DNA of 64,000 nt, from positions 124,001 to 188,000 of the forward strand of contig QUAH01000001.1 in the NCBI GenBank assembly GCA_003426165.1, in the 5' to 3' direction. Positions within the stretch are counted from its first letter, which is position 1. Every line of letters starts with the position of its first letter. The notes under the pieces are model-generated. The model worked only from the letters and a program-made list of their open reading frames with translations, was not told the origin of the DNA and did not search any database. Source of the stretch: Candidatus Saccharicenans subterraneus (GTDB taxonomy: Bacteria; Acidobacteriota; Aminicenantia; Aminicenantales; Saccharicenantaceae). Shown piece by piece: positions 1 through 7,665 of the stretch. The position numbers and the translations under genes are program-made.

Positions 1-2
1 CG

Positions 3-860
3 GAGGCGCTCGAGCTGCTGCTGGCCGGGCTTAAAAAGATCATCGATAGCGGGCTGGCCGTTAATTTTGACCTGCACAGCATTTCCCAGGAGTCGGGGGG
101 TTCTGATTATTCCGGGCCACTGGGCAAGGATGCCGCCTTTACCGAGGAGTTTTTTGTTTTCTGGGAAAAACTGGCCGAGAAGCTGGCTGCCTTCGACCCG
201 GACTGGCTGATAGTGGAGCCGATGAATGAGCCGGTTTTCCTGGGTGAAGAATACCGCTGGCCGCCCCTTCAGAAACAGCTTATCGCCCGCATCCGGGCCA
301 GGCTTCCCCGCCATACCATCCTGGCCACCGGGGCCTTCTGGTCCAACCTGTCCACCCTGCTGACCCTGGAGTCCCTGGATGACAGGAACCTCTGGTACTG
401 CTTTCATTTCTATGAGCCGCATATTTTCACCCATCAGGGGGCGCACTGGAGCTCGGAACTGGTCAAGAAGCTGAGGCGCGTGCCTTACCCTTCCTCTCCA
501 GAAGCAGTACGGGAAGCAGTTTTCCTGGTCGGCCCGGAAGACCTGAAAAAGGCCCTGCTGGCTTATGGTGAGGAAAGATGGGATGCAGCCAAAATCGAGG
601 GCAGGATAAAGCAGGCGGCCGACTGGGCCTCCGGGCACAGGGTCAGGTTAATCTGCAACGAGTTCGGAGCTTACCGGACCTATTGTTTGCCACCTTACCG
701 GATAGCCTGGACGCGTGACGTCAGGACGGCCCTGGAGAAGTACGGTATCAGCTGGGCCATGTGGGAATTTGAGGGGGGATTTGGCCTCATTGTCAGGAAA
801 GGTGGCAAGGCTGTTCCGGACAGAGCCTTAGCCAGGGCTCTTGGTCTTGATATGGATTAG
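3..860 (+). CDS. Glycoside hydrolase family 5 (cellulase-like), 3' part
   Basis: The frame is open from the left edge to a TAG at 858-860, so the N-terminus lies outside the window. The protein looks like a GH5 retaining beta-glycosidase. An NEP motif with the acid/base Glu is at 228-230, an HFYEPHIFTHQG segment typical of the family follows, and an NEFG motif near 660 holds the likely nucleophile Glu. An ATG at 213 lies inside the domain and is not the true start. The substrate (cellulose, mannan or another beta-glucan) cannot be told from this fragment. The gene converges on the next one with only a 7-base gap. Confidence 0.85.
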   Translation, partial: EALELLLAGLKKIIDSGLAVNFDLHSISQESGGSDYSGPLGKDAAFTEEFFVFWEKLAEKLAAFDPDWLIVEPMNEPVFLGEEYRWPPLQKQLIARIRARLPRHTILATGAFWSNLSTLLTLESLDDRNLWYCFHFYEPHIFTHQGAHWSSELVKKLRRVPYPSSPEAVREAVFLVGPEDLKKALLAYGEERWDAAKIEGRIKQAADWASGHRVRLICNEFGAYRTYCLPPYRIAWTRDVRTALEKYGISWAMWEFEGGFGLIVRKGGKAVPDRALARALGLDMD

Positions 861-867
861 GTCAGTC

Positions 868-1305
868 TCAGCCGGTCAGGCTGTTCTTGAAACTGGACTG
901 GATTCTGGCGAACTGGTCTTTTATTTTATCGGGCAGCCTGGAGCTGCGGATACGGTTGTTGAGCTTGAACCGGGAAATCTCCCTTAAATAATATTCGACC
1001 TGGTCAGTTTTTTTGAGATTGTAGGCCGATAGAGTCAGGTAGACAAAGGCTTCGCCCAGCAAATCCGGTTCATCCATCAGGCCAAAAGCCGCTATTTTCA
1101 GGTTCTCGAAGGCCTCTTCAAAGTCGTTCCGGTTGAAAGCGGCCAGCCCGTCGTCAAATAGCCTGAGGTAGAAAGGGTCAACCTGCGGCGGGCTAACGGT
1201 GGCCTGCTGGCCCGCCAGCGTGATCCCGACCAGAATGGAGGCCAGTAAGGACATTAACAGTACCTGGAGAAGCCTCCGCCGGCTCAATTCCAAAGCGCGG
1301 GTCAT
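868..1305 (-). CDS. Hypothetical exported or membrane-anchored protein, TPR-like
   Basis: A 145-residue protein with an arginine-rich N-terminus followed by one hydrophobic segment (about residues 12-32), so it is probably exported or anchored. The rest is helical. A segment at about residues 45-105 (FNRNDFEEAFENLKIAAF and following) has the spacing of one or two tetratricopeptide-like repeats. No catalytic motif is visible and I do not recognise the family. An SD-like GGGAGA precedes the ATG. It is divergent from the ATP synthase module. Confidence 0.6.
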   Translation of the reverse strand: MTRALELSRRRLLQVLLMSLLASILVGITLAGQQATVSPPQVDPFYLRLFDDGLAAFNRNDFEEAFENLKIAAFGLMDEPDLLGEAFVYLTLSAYNLKKTDQVEYYLREISRFKLNNRIRSSRLPDKIKDQFARIQSSFKNSLTG

Positions 1306-1396
1306 GTTAAGGTCTCCCTCTTTTAATCTGAATTGTAATCCATCCAGGACCAGAAAGCAAGTTTGTAGACCGCGGTGGTGTTTTAAGTCTCCGGGA

Positions 1397-1409
1397 TATA
1401 ATATATAAT
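1397..1409 (+). promoter_or_regulatory. Tandem -10-like boxes upstream of the F0 module
   Basis: Two overlapping-phase TATAAT hexamers, at 1397-1402 and 1404-1409, lie 15-27 bases before the GTG of the first F0-module gene. No good -35 is seen at 16-18 bases, so this is a likely but unproven promoter. Confidence 0.4.
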
Positions 1410-1424
1410 CAAACCAGGACCAAG

Positions 1425-1679
1425 GTGAGAATACCCAGAGAAGCCGACCTCAAGAAGCTGGCCGAGATTTCTTCCCTGGTAATGATCCTTCCCTCCTCAA
1501 TTGCCGTCGGGCTGGCCATCGGCTACCTGCTCGACCGCTGGCTTAAGACTGCTCCCTGGATGCTGTTAACCTGGATGCTGCTGGGAGTGGCTTCTGGCCT
1601 GTTGAATCTTTTCCGGGGGGTAAGGAGATATCTTATGGAAAATAAGGAACAGGCAGAAAAACCTCCGGAGAGCAATTGA
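1425..1679 (+). CDS. atpZ: AtpZ/AtpI-family F0 assembly protein
   Basis: An 84-residue protein with two predicted transmembrane helices (about residues 19-37 and 43-62) and a GYLLDRWLKTAPW segment typical of the AtpZ/AtpI small membrane proteins encoded at the head of F-type ATP synthase operons. The family is linked to c-ring assembly and, in some species, Mg2+ or Ca2+ transport. The start is GTG; no upstream ATG is in frame. The downstream genes are a second AtpI-like protein, subunit a and subunit c, which supports the call. Confidence 0.75.
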   Translation: MRIPREADLKKLAEISSLVMILPSSIAVGLAIGYLLDRWLKTAPWMLLTWMLLGVASGLLNLFRGVRRYLMENKEQAEKPPESN

Positions 1680-1716
1680 ATATCCCGCCATCCCCGGTTA
1701 AAATTGGAACAGGAAC

Positions 1717-2109
1717 ATGATGAGTAACGATTGGCTGGAGCCTTCAGTCAAGAGAGTCCCCCGGGTCACCGTCTTCCTGGGTCTGGCCGCGGGAATTTTA
1801 ACGGCAGTTCTAATCGAGCCGGTGGCCGGGGCGCTGGTTCTGGCCGGGGCCGTTCTGGCGGCCCTGGGTTTTGTCTCCCTTAAGTCCTTTGTGGACAGAT
1901 ACTTACAGGCGGGACCGGCCCGACTCTGGCGGCGGGCCGTCATCTTCTACAGCCTGAGGCTGCTGTTGATTTGCCTTATCTTTTTAACTATAATCTTTTT
2001 CTTCAAGGCCCGGGTCCTGGCTCTGGCTGCTGGCTTTTCCCTGATTCTGGTGGCCATTCTGGCCGAAGCGGTCAGGTACCTGGCCGGTATAAAGCAATGG
2101 AAGGCTTAG
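1717..2109 (+). CDS. atpI: ATP synthase subunit I-like membrane protein
   Basis: A 130-residue protein with four predicted membrane helices in two pairs (about residues 17-55 and 75-118), the usual layout of ATP synthase I (AtpI-like) proteins. It has two possible ATG starts in tandem (1717, 1720). Its stop overlaps the start of atpB by 13 bases, so translation of the two is probably coupled. Function is assigned from topology and position; sequence conservation in this family is low. Confidence 0.7.
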   Translation: MMSNDWLEPSVKRVPRVTVFLGLAAGILTAVLIEPVAGALVLAGAVLAALGFVSLKSFVDRYLQAGPARLWRRAVIFYSLRLLLICLIFLTIIFFFKARVLALAAGFSLILVAILAEAVRYLAGIKQWKA

Positions 2110-2843
2110 AGCACAGCTTACCGGTAGTTGATTTTTTTAACCTGATTCTGGGGCGGCCTCTGGCTGCCCTTCTGGCCATCTTCGGCCTCCAGGTTAAAGA
2201 CCCGGCCCACCTCCTGCCTGATTACCTGGTCATGACCCTGATAGTAGCCATACTTCTTTCCATCCTGCTTGGCCTGGCCGGTCGCCGGGTGAGCCTCATC
2301 CCCGGCAAGACCCAGGTGGTGCTGGAGAGCCTGATAGATTTCTTCGAGGGAATGATTGTTGACACCATCGGCGAGCAGGGGAAAAAATATCTGCCACTGG
2401 TGACCACGGTTGGCCTGTTCATCATGACCTCCAACCTGCTCGGCCTGATACCCGGGTTTATGTCTCCCACCAGCAAGCTGAACGTGACCCTTGGCTGTGC
2501 CCTGGTGGTCTGGCTTTACTATCACTGGCAGGGGATCCGGACCCAGGGTGTATTCGGCTACCTGAAACACTTTACCGGCTCCAATCCCTTCCTGGCACCG
2601 CTGCTGCTGCCCATCGAGATCATCAGCCATTTTTCCCGACCGGTCTCGCTGTCGATGCGTCTTTTCGGCAACATCTTTTCAGAAGAACTCCTGATCCTGA
2701 TCATCGCTTCCATCATTCCCTATCTTCTGCCGTTGCCGTTCATGGCCATCGCCATCTTCACCGCAGTGATTCAGGCCTACGTGTTTGTCCTGTTGACCTG
2801 CATTTACATAGCCGGGGCAGTAGCCCACGAGGAAGAACATTAA
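2097..2843 (+). CDS. atpB: F0F1 ATP synthase subunit a
   Basis: A 248-residue multi-spanning subunit a, the stator that forms the ion half-channels against the c-ring. The SMRLFGNIFSEEL segment carries the essential arginine. The frame is open from 1971, but the protein family starts at the ATG at 2097 (MEGLEHS); upstream residues are translation of the atpI gene in another frame. It ends at 2843, and atpE follows after 17 bases. Confidence 0.92.
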   Translation: MEGLEHSLPVVDFFNLILGRPLAALLAIFGLQVKDPAHLLPDYLVMTLIVAILLSILLGLAGRRVSLIPGKTQVVLESLIDFFEGMIVDTIGEQGKKYLPLVTTVGLFIMTSNLLGLIPGFMSPTSKLNVTLGCALVVWLYYHWQGIRTQGVFGYLKHFTGSNPFLAPLLLPIEIISHFSRPVSLSMRLFGNIFSEELLILIIASIIPYLLPLPFMAIAIFTAVIQAYVFVLLTCIYIAGAVAHEEEH

Positions 2844-2860
2844 TGAAAAGGAGATTAAAG

Positions 2861-3199
2861 ATGTCAAAGAAAGGTAAGTTCGTCGGTCTGTTGATTTTTC
2901 TTCTGGCCCTGACGCTGACTCCGCTGAGTGCTCAGACTGTGGACCCGGCCCGGGCCGACCTGTTCAAGCTGTCCATCATTGTGGGGGCCGGCGTGATCAC
3001 GCTGGCGGTCATAGCCGGGGCTTACGGCCAGGCCAAGGCCATCTCTTCCGCCTGCGAGGGTATTTCCCGCAACCCGGCTGCCGGGCAGCACATCCGGGGA
3101 ATTCTGATTTTTGGCCTGGTTCTGATAGAGACCCTGGTCATCTATGCCCTTCTTATCACCATCATCATCCTCATGGTCAAATGGGGAGCCTATTCATGA
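2861..3199 (+). CDS. atpE: F0F1 ATP synthase subunit c with signal-like N-terminus and Na+-type ligands
   Basis: A 112-residue c subunit. An AAAAGGAG box at 2847-2854 fixes the ATG at 2861 rather than the upstream ATG at 2843. Residues 7-25 look like a signal peptide, an extension beyond the roughly 80-residue classical c subunit. The hairpin follows: helix 1 about 35-65, the polar loop RNP at 70-72, and helix 2 about 80-105 with the ion-binding Glu90. Aligned on the loop, Gln57 and Thr91 fall at the Gln32 and Ser66 positions of sodium-binding c-rings. Subunits b, delta and F1 are not nearby. Confidence 0.92.
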   Translation: MSKKGKFVGLLIFLLALTLTPLSAQTVDPARADLFKLSIIVGAGVITLAVIAGAYGQAKAISSACEGISRNPAAGQHIRGILIFGLVLIETLVIYALLITIIILMVKWGAYS

Positions 3200-3221
3200 G
3201 GCCCGGCCTTAAAAAGGATAG

Positions 3222-4127
3222 ATGACCCTGAATTTTCTTAAAATATTGCTGGCTTCCTTCAAGCGGTTTAACGACGACCGTTGCTGGAATGCCTCCATAG
3301 TTATTTCCTATTTCTCCCTGCTGTGCGTGGTCCCGCTGGTAGCCCTGTTCTATTACCTCGGAGTCAAGGTCCTGGGAAGCTCGGAGCTGGTGGTGCGCAG
3401 CCTGAATATTTTCACCGAAGAGTTTTTTGCCAAGATGGACCCCGCCTTTTTTAAGAGGCTGCAGGCCCTGGGCGACAACCTGTCCAACCTGGGCTGGTTC
3501 GGCCTGGTGGGTTCTCTGGTGGCGGCCTCCTTCCTTTTTTCCAACCTGATTGCCACTCTCAACCAGATTTTCCGGGCCAGGTACCACAAGTCCTTTTTCT
3601 ACAACCGGTTGATCGAATACGTGGTGATGATGATTATCGGCATCATCCTGCTGTTTTCCCTGTCCATAACCGCTCTCTGGACCGGCCTGCAGAAATTCCT
3701 GAGGGAGAGCGAGGTAATCTCTGAATTTATCAACCCCAGGCTTATAACGGTTGTCAATAACTTCTTTTTCCAGTATCTTCTGCCCTACGGGCTGACCCTG
3801 CTGTTTCTTTTCACCCTTTATAAGTTCATCCCGGAAACCCGGGTCCATACCCGCAGCGCCCTGCTGGCCGCGGCCATCGCTGCCTTTTTCTGGGAAATCT
3901 TCAAGAGAGGCTTTGCTTTTTACGTCATCCACTTCTCGGCCGTCGGTATCGTGCTGTCGAAACTCCTGGCCGGCACCCTGACCTCGGTAATATTCTTCCT
4001 CCTCTGGATTTCAGCTTCGCTGGTGATAATGCTCTGGGGCGCGGAGCTGGCCGCGGTGCTGAATGAGTACCTGGATTCTCTCCAAACCAGCCAGGAGAAA
4101 GAAGGAACGCAACCTGTTCAGGCCTGA
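3222..4127 (+). CDS. YihY/UPF0761 family inner-membrane protein
   Basis: A 301-residue protein with about six transmembrane helices, matching the YihY family formerly mislabelled ribonuclease BN. The N-terminal [14 protein letters not shown] region and the C-terminal [12 protein letters not shown] segment are typical. The biochemical role of the family is unsettled. It lies 22 bases after atpE on the same strand and may be cotranscribed. Its last 10 bases overlap the end of convergent trxA, so no room is left for a terminator between them. Confidence 0.8.
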   Translation: MTLNFLKILLASFKRFNDDRCWNASIVISYFSLLCVVPLVALFYYLGVKVLGSSELVVRSLNIFTEEFFAKMDPAFFKRLQALGDNLSNLGWFGLVGSLVAASFLFSNLIATLNQIFRARYHKSFFYNRLIEYVVMMIIGIILLFSLSITALWTGLQKFLRESEVISEFINPRLITVVNNFFFQYLLPYGLTLLFLFTLYKFIPETRVHTRSALLAAAIAAFFWEIFKRGFAFYVIHFSAVGIVLSKLLAGTLTSVIFFLLWISASLVIMLWGAELAAVLNEYLDSLQTSQEKEGTQPVQA

Positions 4128-4453
4128 GTCAGGTGCCGTGACAGGAAGTTGACCAGCTGGTTCTTGGGCAGGGCTCCGACCACCGAGTCGACCGGCTGGC
4201 CTCCCTTGAAAAGAATCAGGGTGGGTATGCTCATTATCTGATAGCGGGCTGAGACCCCCGGATTCTCGTCAACGTTAACCTTGACCACCTTCAGCCGGCC
4301 CCGGTAAGTCTCGGCAATCTGTTCTATCACCGGGGCCACCATCAGGCAGGGCCCGCACCAGGGCGCCCAGAAGTCTACCAGGACCGGCAGGTCGGACTTG
4401 ATAACTTCCTGCTCGAAGGTGGCGTCGGTGGCCTGAATCAAGTTACTGCTCAT
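4118..4453 (-). CDS. trxA: Thioredoxin
   Basis: A 111-residue cytoplasmic thioredoxin with the redox-active WCGPC motif, the buried Asp of VDFWAPW and the cis-Pro of SIPTLILF; full length. It reduces protein disulfides with electrons from thioredoxin reductase. A GGAGGAA box precedes its ATG, which overlaps the end of glgA by 4 bases (ATGA), so it is the last gene of the minus-strand train. Confidence 0.95.
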   Translation of the reverse strand: MSSNLIQATDATFEQEVIKSDLPVLVDFWAPWCGPCLMVAPVIEQIAETYRGRLKVVKVNVDENPGVSARYQIMSIPTLILFKGGQPVDSVVGALPKNQLVNFLSRHLTQA

Positions 4454-5919
4454 TTATTTCCTCCGCTATTTAAGTTCAAAGCTTTACGGTAAAGGAGTTT
4501 GTATTTCCTGACCAGGTTAGACCAGGAATTGTCAGCCCGGAGGCAGTTAGCCCGCACCCGCGGCCAGAGTTCGGGGCTGGCATAGGTCAGAAGGGCCTGC
4601 TGGATGGCCTGAAGCATGGCCTCTTCTGAATATTCCTCAAAAATAAAGCCGGTCCCGGTCCCGTCGGCGGGAGAAAAGGGCTGAACCGTTTCCCGCAGGC
4701 CGCCGGTGGCCCGGGCCACCGGCACCGTCCCGTAGCGCAGGCCGTGCATCACGGTCAACCCGCCCGGCTCTTCCAGGGAGGGCATCAACAGCAGGTCGGC
4801 CCCGGCCAGCACCTGGTGGTAAAGGGCGGCGCTGAATTCAGGCCTGTAGGCCAGGCGTCCTCTGTGGACAGTCTGCAATTCGGCCAGTGCGTTTTCGTAT
4901 TTTTCTTCTCCCTGTCCGGCTACCACCAGCTGGCAGCCGGAAGACAGCAGGGAAGAGACGGTCTTCAACACCAGGTCGATTCCCTTTAACCTGGTCAGAT
5001 AACCGACCACGGCCACCAGGGGCAGGGATTCCCCGCCGGCCAGCTGGAGGTCTTTCTGGAGCTGCTGCTTGCAGACGGCCTTTCCGGACGGGTCTTCCAG
5101 GCTGAAGTTAGCCGGGAGGTGCGGGTCGGTAGCCGGATTCCATTCCTCGTCGTCGATGCCATTGCGCAGGCTGTAGAGAGGCTTGGATTTCCGGGAAAAG
5201 AAGGAACAGATGTCGGGACGATGGGCTAAAACCTCATCCCGGTAAGTCCGGCTGACGGTATTGACCACGTCGGCAAACAGGATTCCGGCCTTGAGGAAGC
5301 TGAATTTTCCCTTGAAGGCCAGCTGATGCGAATTAAGGTAGTTCCAGTCGAGGCCGGTCAGGCTTAACGATTCGGCCGGAAATTCACCCTGGTAGGAAAA
5401 ATTGTGTATGGTCAGGACACAGGCTGTCTCTCGGAGCGACGGTTTTTTCTGAAAAGCGGATTTTAAGAGCATCGGCACCAGGCTGGCCGGCCAGTTATGA
5501 CAGTGGATTAAATTGAACTTGAGACGGGTTCCGGCCAGGAATTCGCAGACGGCCCGGTTGAAAAAAATGAAGCGCTCGGCGTTATCGGGATAATCTCCCT
5601 GGGGCGAACCATAGATGTGGTCCCGGTGGAAGTATTTGGGCTGGTCGACCAGGTACAGGACCAACCGACCCTGTTCAGCCCGGCAAACGGTAGCCGGTAA
5701 CTTTTTCTCACCTACCGGCACCTGGAGGTCCTCCACGATGACCTTCTTGCTGAGGGACTCTATTTCGGGCCGGCGGTAATTGGGCAGAAAAATGCTGACC
5801 TCCAGCCCGGAGCGAGCCAGGAACCTGGCCAGGCCGGACACCGCCTCGGCCAGCTCGCCCGAGCGGGCATAGGGGGCCAGCTCCGGGGTCACCATGGCTA
5901 TCCTGAGCTTATCCACCAT
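4450..5919 (-). CDS. glgA: Glycogen (starch) synthase, GT5
   Basis: A 489-residue GT5 enzyme expected to extend alpha-1,4-glucan from ADP- or UDP-glucose. The C-terminal signature [18 protein letters not shown] followed by ATGGLRETV is clear, as is the HNFSYQG segment. The usual N-terminal KTGGL sugar-nucleotide loop is changed: the protein reads RSGEL, so Lys is Arg and the second Gly is Glu. This may alter donor choice or activity. It sits between nadK and trxA on the same strand. Confidence 0.85.
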   Translation of the reverse strand: MVDKLRIAMVTPELAPYARSGELAEAVSGLARFLARSGLEVSIFLPNYRRPEIESLSKKVIVEDLQVPVGEKKLPATVCRAEQGRLVLYLVDQPKYFHRDHIYGSPQGDYPDNAERFIFFNRAVCEFLAGTRLKFNLIHCHNWPASLVPMLLKSAFQKKPSLRETACVLTIHNFSYQGEFPAESLSLTGLDWNYLNSHQLAFKGKFSFLKAGILFADVVNTVSRTYRDEVLAHRPDICSFFSRKSKPLYSLRNGIDDEEWNPATDPHLPANFSLEDPSGKAVCKQQLQKDLQLAGGESLPLVAVVGYLTRLKGIDLVLKTVSSLLSSGCQLVVAGQGEEKYENALAELQTVHRGRLAYRPEFSAALYHQVLAGADLLLMPSLEEPGGLTVMHGLRYGTVPVARATGGLRETVQPFSPADGTGTGFIFEEYSEEAMLQAIQQALLTYASPELWPRVRANCLRADNSWSNLVRKYKLLYRKALNLNSGGNK

Positions 5920-6019
5920 AAGAAAAAATGATAGCTGGCCGGCCGGTAAAAATCAATCAGCCGGGGTCGGCGGGCAAAGACCAGAGGCGGACCGTGTTTT
6001 GAACTGGTCTGAAAGGGAG

Positions 6020-6877
6020 TTATTCGGCCCAGCCCAGCTTTTCTTTAACCAGTTGATAATAACTGCGCCAGGGAGAGGTTACCAGCCGGAGAAACAGGTT
6101 GGACTTCTTGACTCTAATCGCAGCCTTTCTGGGTATGGTTTCCCCTCGCTGGCCGTCGATGGTCAGGTATACCTTCTCCTCCGGAGTCAGCAGCTTGATT
6201 TTTATCTCGGAAGTGGAAGGGATGAGCAGGGGCCGGAAGGACAGGGTATGGGGGCAGATGGGTGTCAGAATAATGGATTCAATCCCGGGATGAACGATGG
6301 GCCCCCCGGCCGAAAGCGAGTAGGCGGTGGACCCGGTCGGGCTGGAGAGAATCAGGCCGTCTCCTTTCAGGCGGGTGACCTCCTGGCCGTTGATGAAAAT
6401 CAGAAGCTCTATCATCCTGGCCAGGGCGGACTTGTTCAGCACCACGTCGTTCAGACAGATGTCCTGCCTGTCTCCATAAGAAATTTCCAGCAGGCTGCGC
6501 TGGCTGATAAAGCCGTTCTTATTCTGGATAAAGGCTTCCAGGACGGGCAGGGCCTCGGCCACCGGTATTTCTGTCAGAAAGCCCAGCCGGCCCAGATTGA
6601 TGCCGATGACCGGAATCCCGGCCCGGGCAGCCTGGGGGGCGATGCTGAGCAGGGTGCCGTCTCCGCCCAGGACGATCAGGGCCTGGCAGCTTTCGGACAG
6701 ACGGTCGCGCTCCTCCCCGCCCTTCAACCCGATTTTTTCGGCGGCAATTTTTTCCAGCAGGGGTTCAATTTTATGGGCTTTAAGAAAGGCAATTATTTCT
6801 CTGAGCACCCGGTCCACGCCGGGGGCATGGGGTTTGATCACCAGGCCAACTCGCTTAATTTTTTGTCTGGTCGCCAT
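6020..6877 (-). CDS. nadK: NAD kinase
   Basis: A 285-residue ATP-NAD kinase making NADP from NAD. The catalytic GGDGTLLS loop is intact, followed by GINLGRLGFL and the glycine-rich SSPTGSTAYSLSAGGPI segment. The usual NE motif reads ND (LNDVVLNKS). The start ATG overlaps the end of tlyA by 23 bases. Residues 1-10 are basic and variable, so the exact start is slightly uncertain. Confidence 0.93.
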   Translation of the reverse strand: MATRQKIKRVGLVIKPHAPGVDRVLREIIAFLKAHKIEPLLEKIAAEKIGLKGGEERDRLSESCQALIVLGGDGTLLSIAPQAARAGIPVIGINLGRLGFLTEIPVAEALPVLEAFIQNKNGFISQRSLLEISYGDRQDICLNDVVLNKSALARMIELLIFINGQEVTRLKGDGLILSSPTGSTAYSLSAGGPIVHPGIESIILTPICPHTLSFRPLLIPSTSEIKIKLLTPEEKVYLTIDGQRGETIPRKAAIRVKKSNLFLRLVTSPWRSYYQLVKEKLGWAE

Positions 6878-7655
6878 CGGGCAGAATCTCCTGAATTTTT
6901 TTCCTCAGCTCCTCCGGGTTCAACCCGCCCGGCCCCGGGCTCAACCAGGCCAGGAATTCCCGGTTGCCTTTCTGTCCCAGGGTGTCGCAGCGGAGCAGGT
7001 CATGGACCGCATAGCCCAGCTGCCCGGCCGCGGCCAGGACTTTCTCCAGGACCTCACGGTGAACCCGGCTGTCCCTGATTATACCCTTTTTGCCGACCTG
7101 ATTTCGACCGGCTTCAAACTGCGGTTTGACCAGGACCAGGACCTGGCCCGAGCCCATGATTTTTCTCAGGGCCGGGAGTATCTTGAGAACCGAGATGAAT
7201 GAAACATCGATGACGGTCAGTTCGGGTGTCTCGGGCAGGTCTTCAGGCTGGAGATACCGGGCGTTTTTTTCCAGGGTGACGACCCGGGGGTCCTGTCGGA
7301 GCTTCCAGTCCAGCTGTTTGATATTAACATCCACGGCGTAGACTTTTCTGGCTCCGGCCTGCAGCAGGCAATCGGTAAAACCACCGGTGGAAGAACCGAT
7401 ATCGAGGGCCACCTTTCCAGCCACATCTATCTTGAAGCTGCGCAGCCCCTGTTCCAGCTTGGCCCCGGCCCGGCTGACATAAGGGAAGGGTTCCTGGAGC
7501 GATAGCTCGGAATCGGGGGAGACCAGCTGCCCGGGTTTTAAGGCCGGCTGATTATTCACCATTACCCGGCCGGCCAGGATCAGGGCCTGGGCTTTTTCCC
7601 GGCTGGCGGCCAGGCCTTTCCGGGTCAGGAGAAGGTCCAGGCGAACTTTTTTCAT
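6855..7655 (-). CDS. tlyA: TlyA family rRNA 2'-O-methyltransferase
   Basis: A 266-residue protein with an N-terminal S4 RNA-binding domain (RLDLLLTRKGLAASREKAQ, about residues 4-62), then an FtsJ-like SAM methyltransferase domain with the ALDIGSSTGGFTDCLLQ motif I. TlyA enzymes methylate ribose of cytidines in 16S and 23S rRNA; the older name hemolysin comes from a phenotype. It sits between dxs and nadK, a common bacterial gene order. Confidence 0.9.
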   Translation of the reverse strand: MKKVRLDLLLTRKGLAASREKAQALILAGRVMVNNQPALKPGQLVSPDSELSLQEPFPYVSRAGAKLEQGLRSFKIDVAGKVALDIGSSTGGFTDCLLQAGARKVYAVDVNIKQLDWKLRQDPRVVTLEKNARYLQPEDLPETPELTVIDVSFISVLKILPALRKIMGSGQVLVLVKPQFEAGRNQVGKKGIIRDSRVHREVLEKVLAAAGQLGYAVHDLLRCDTLGQKGNREFLAWLSPGPGGLNPEELRKKIQEILPDGDQTKN

Positions 7656-7665
7656 CCCGGTTCAG

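Noticed and set aside
1971-2096. Upstream extension of atpB
   Set aside because: Residues before MEGLEHS are the atpI gene read in another frame; the ATG at 2097 fits the family.
4118-4127. Possible terminator between yihY-type gene and trxA
   Set aside because: The genes overlap by 10 bases and no hairpin with a T-run was seen.
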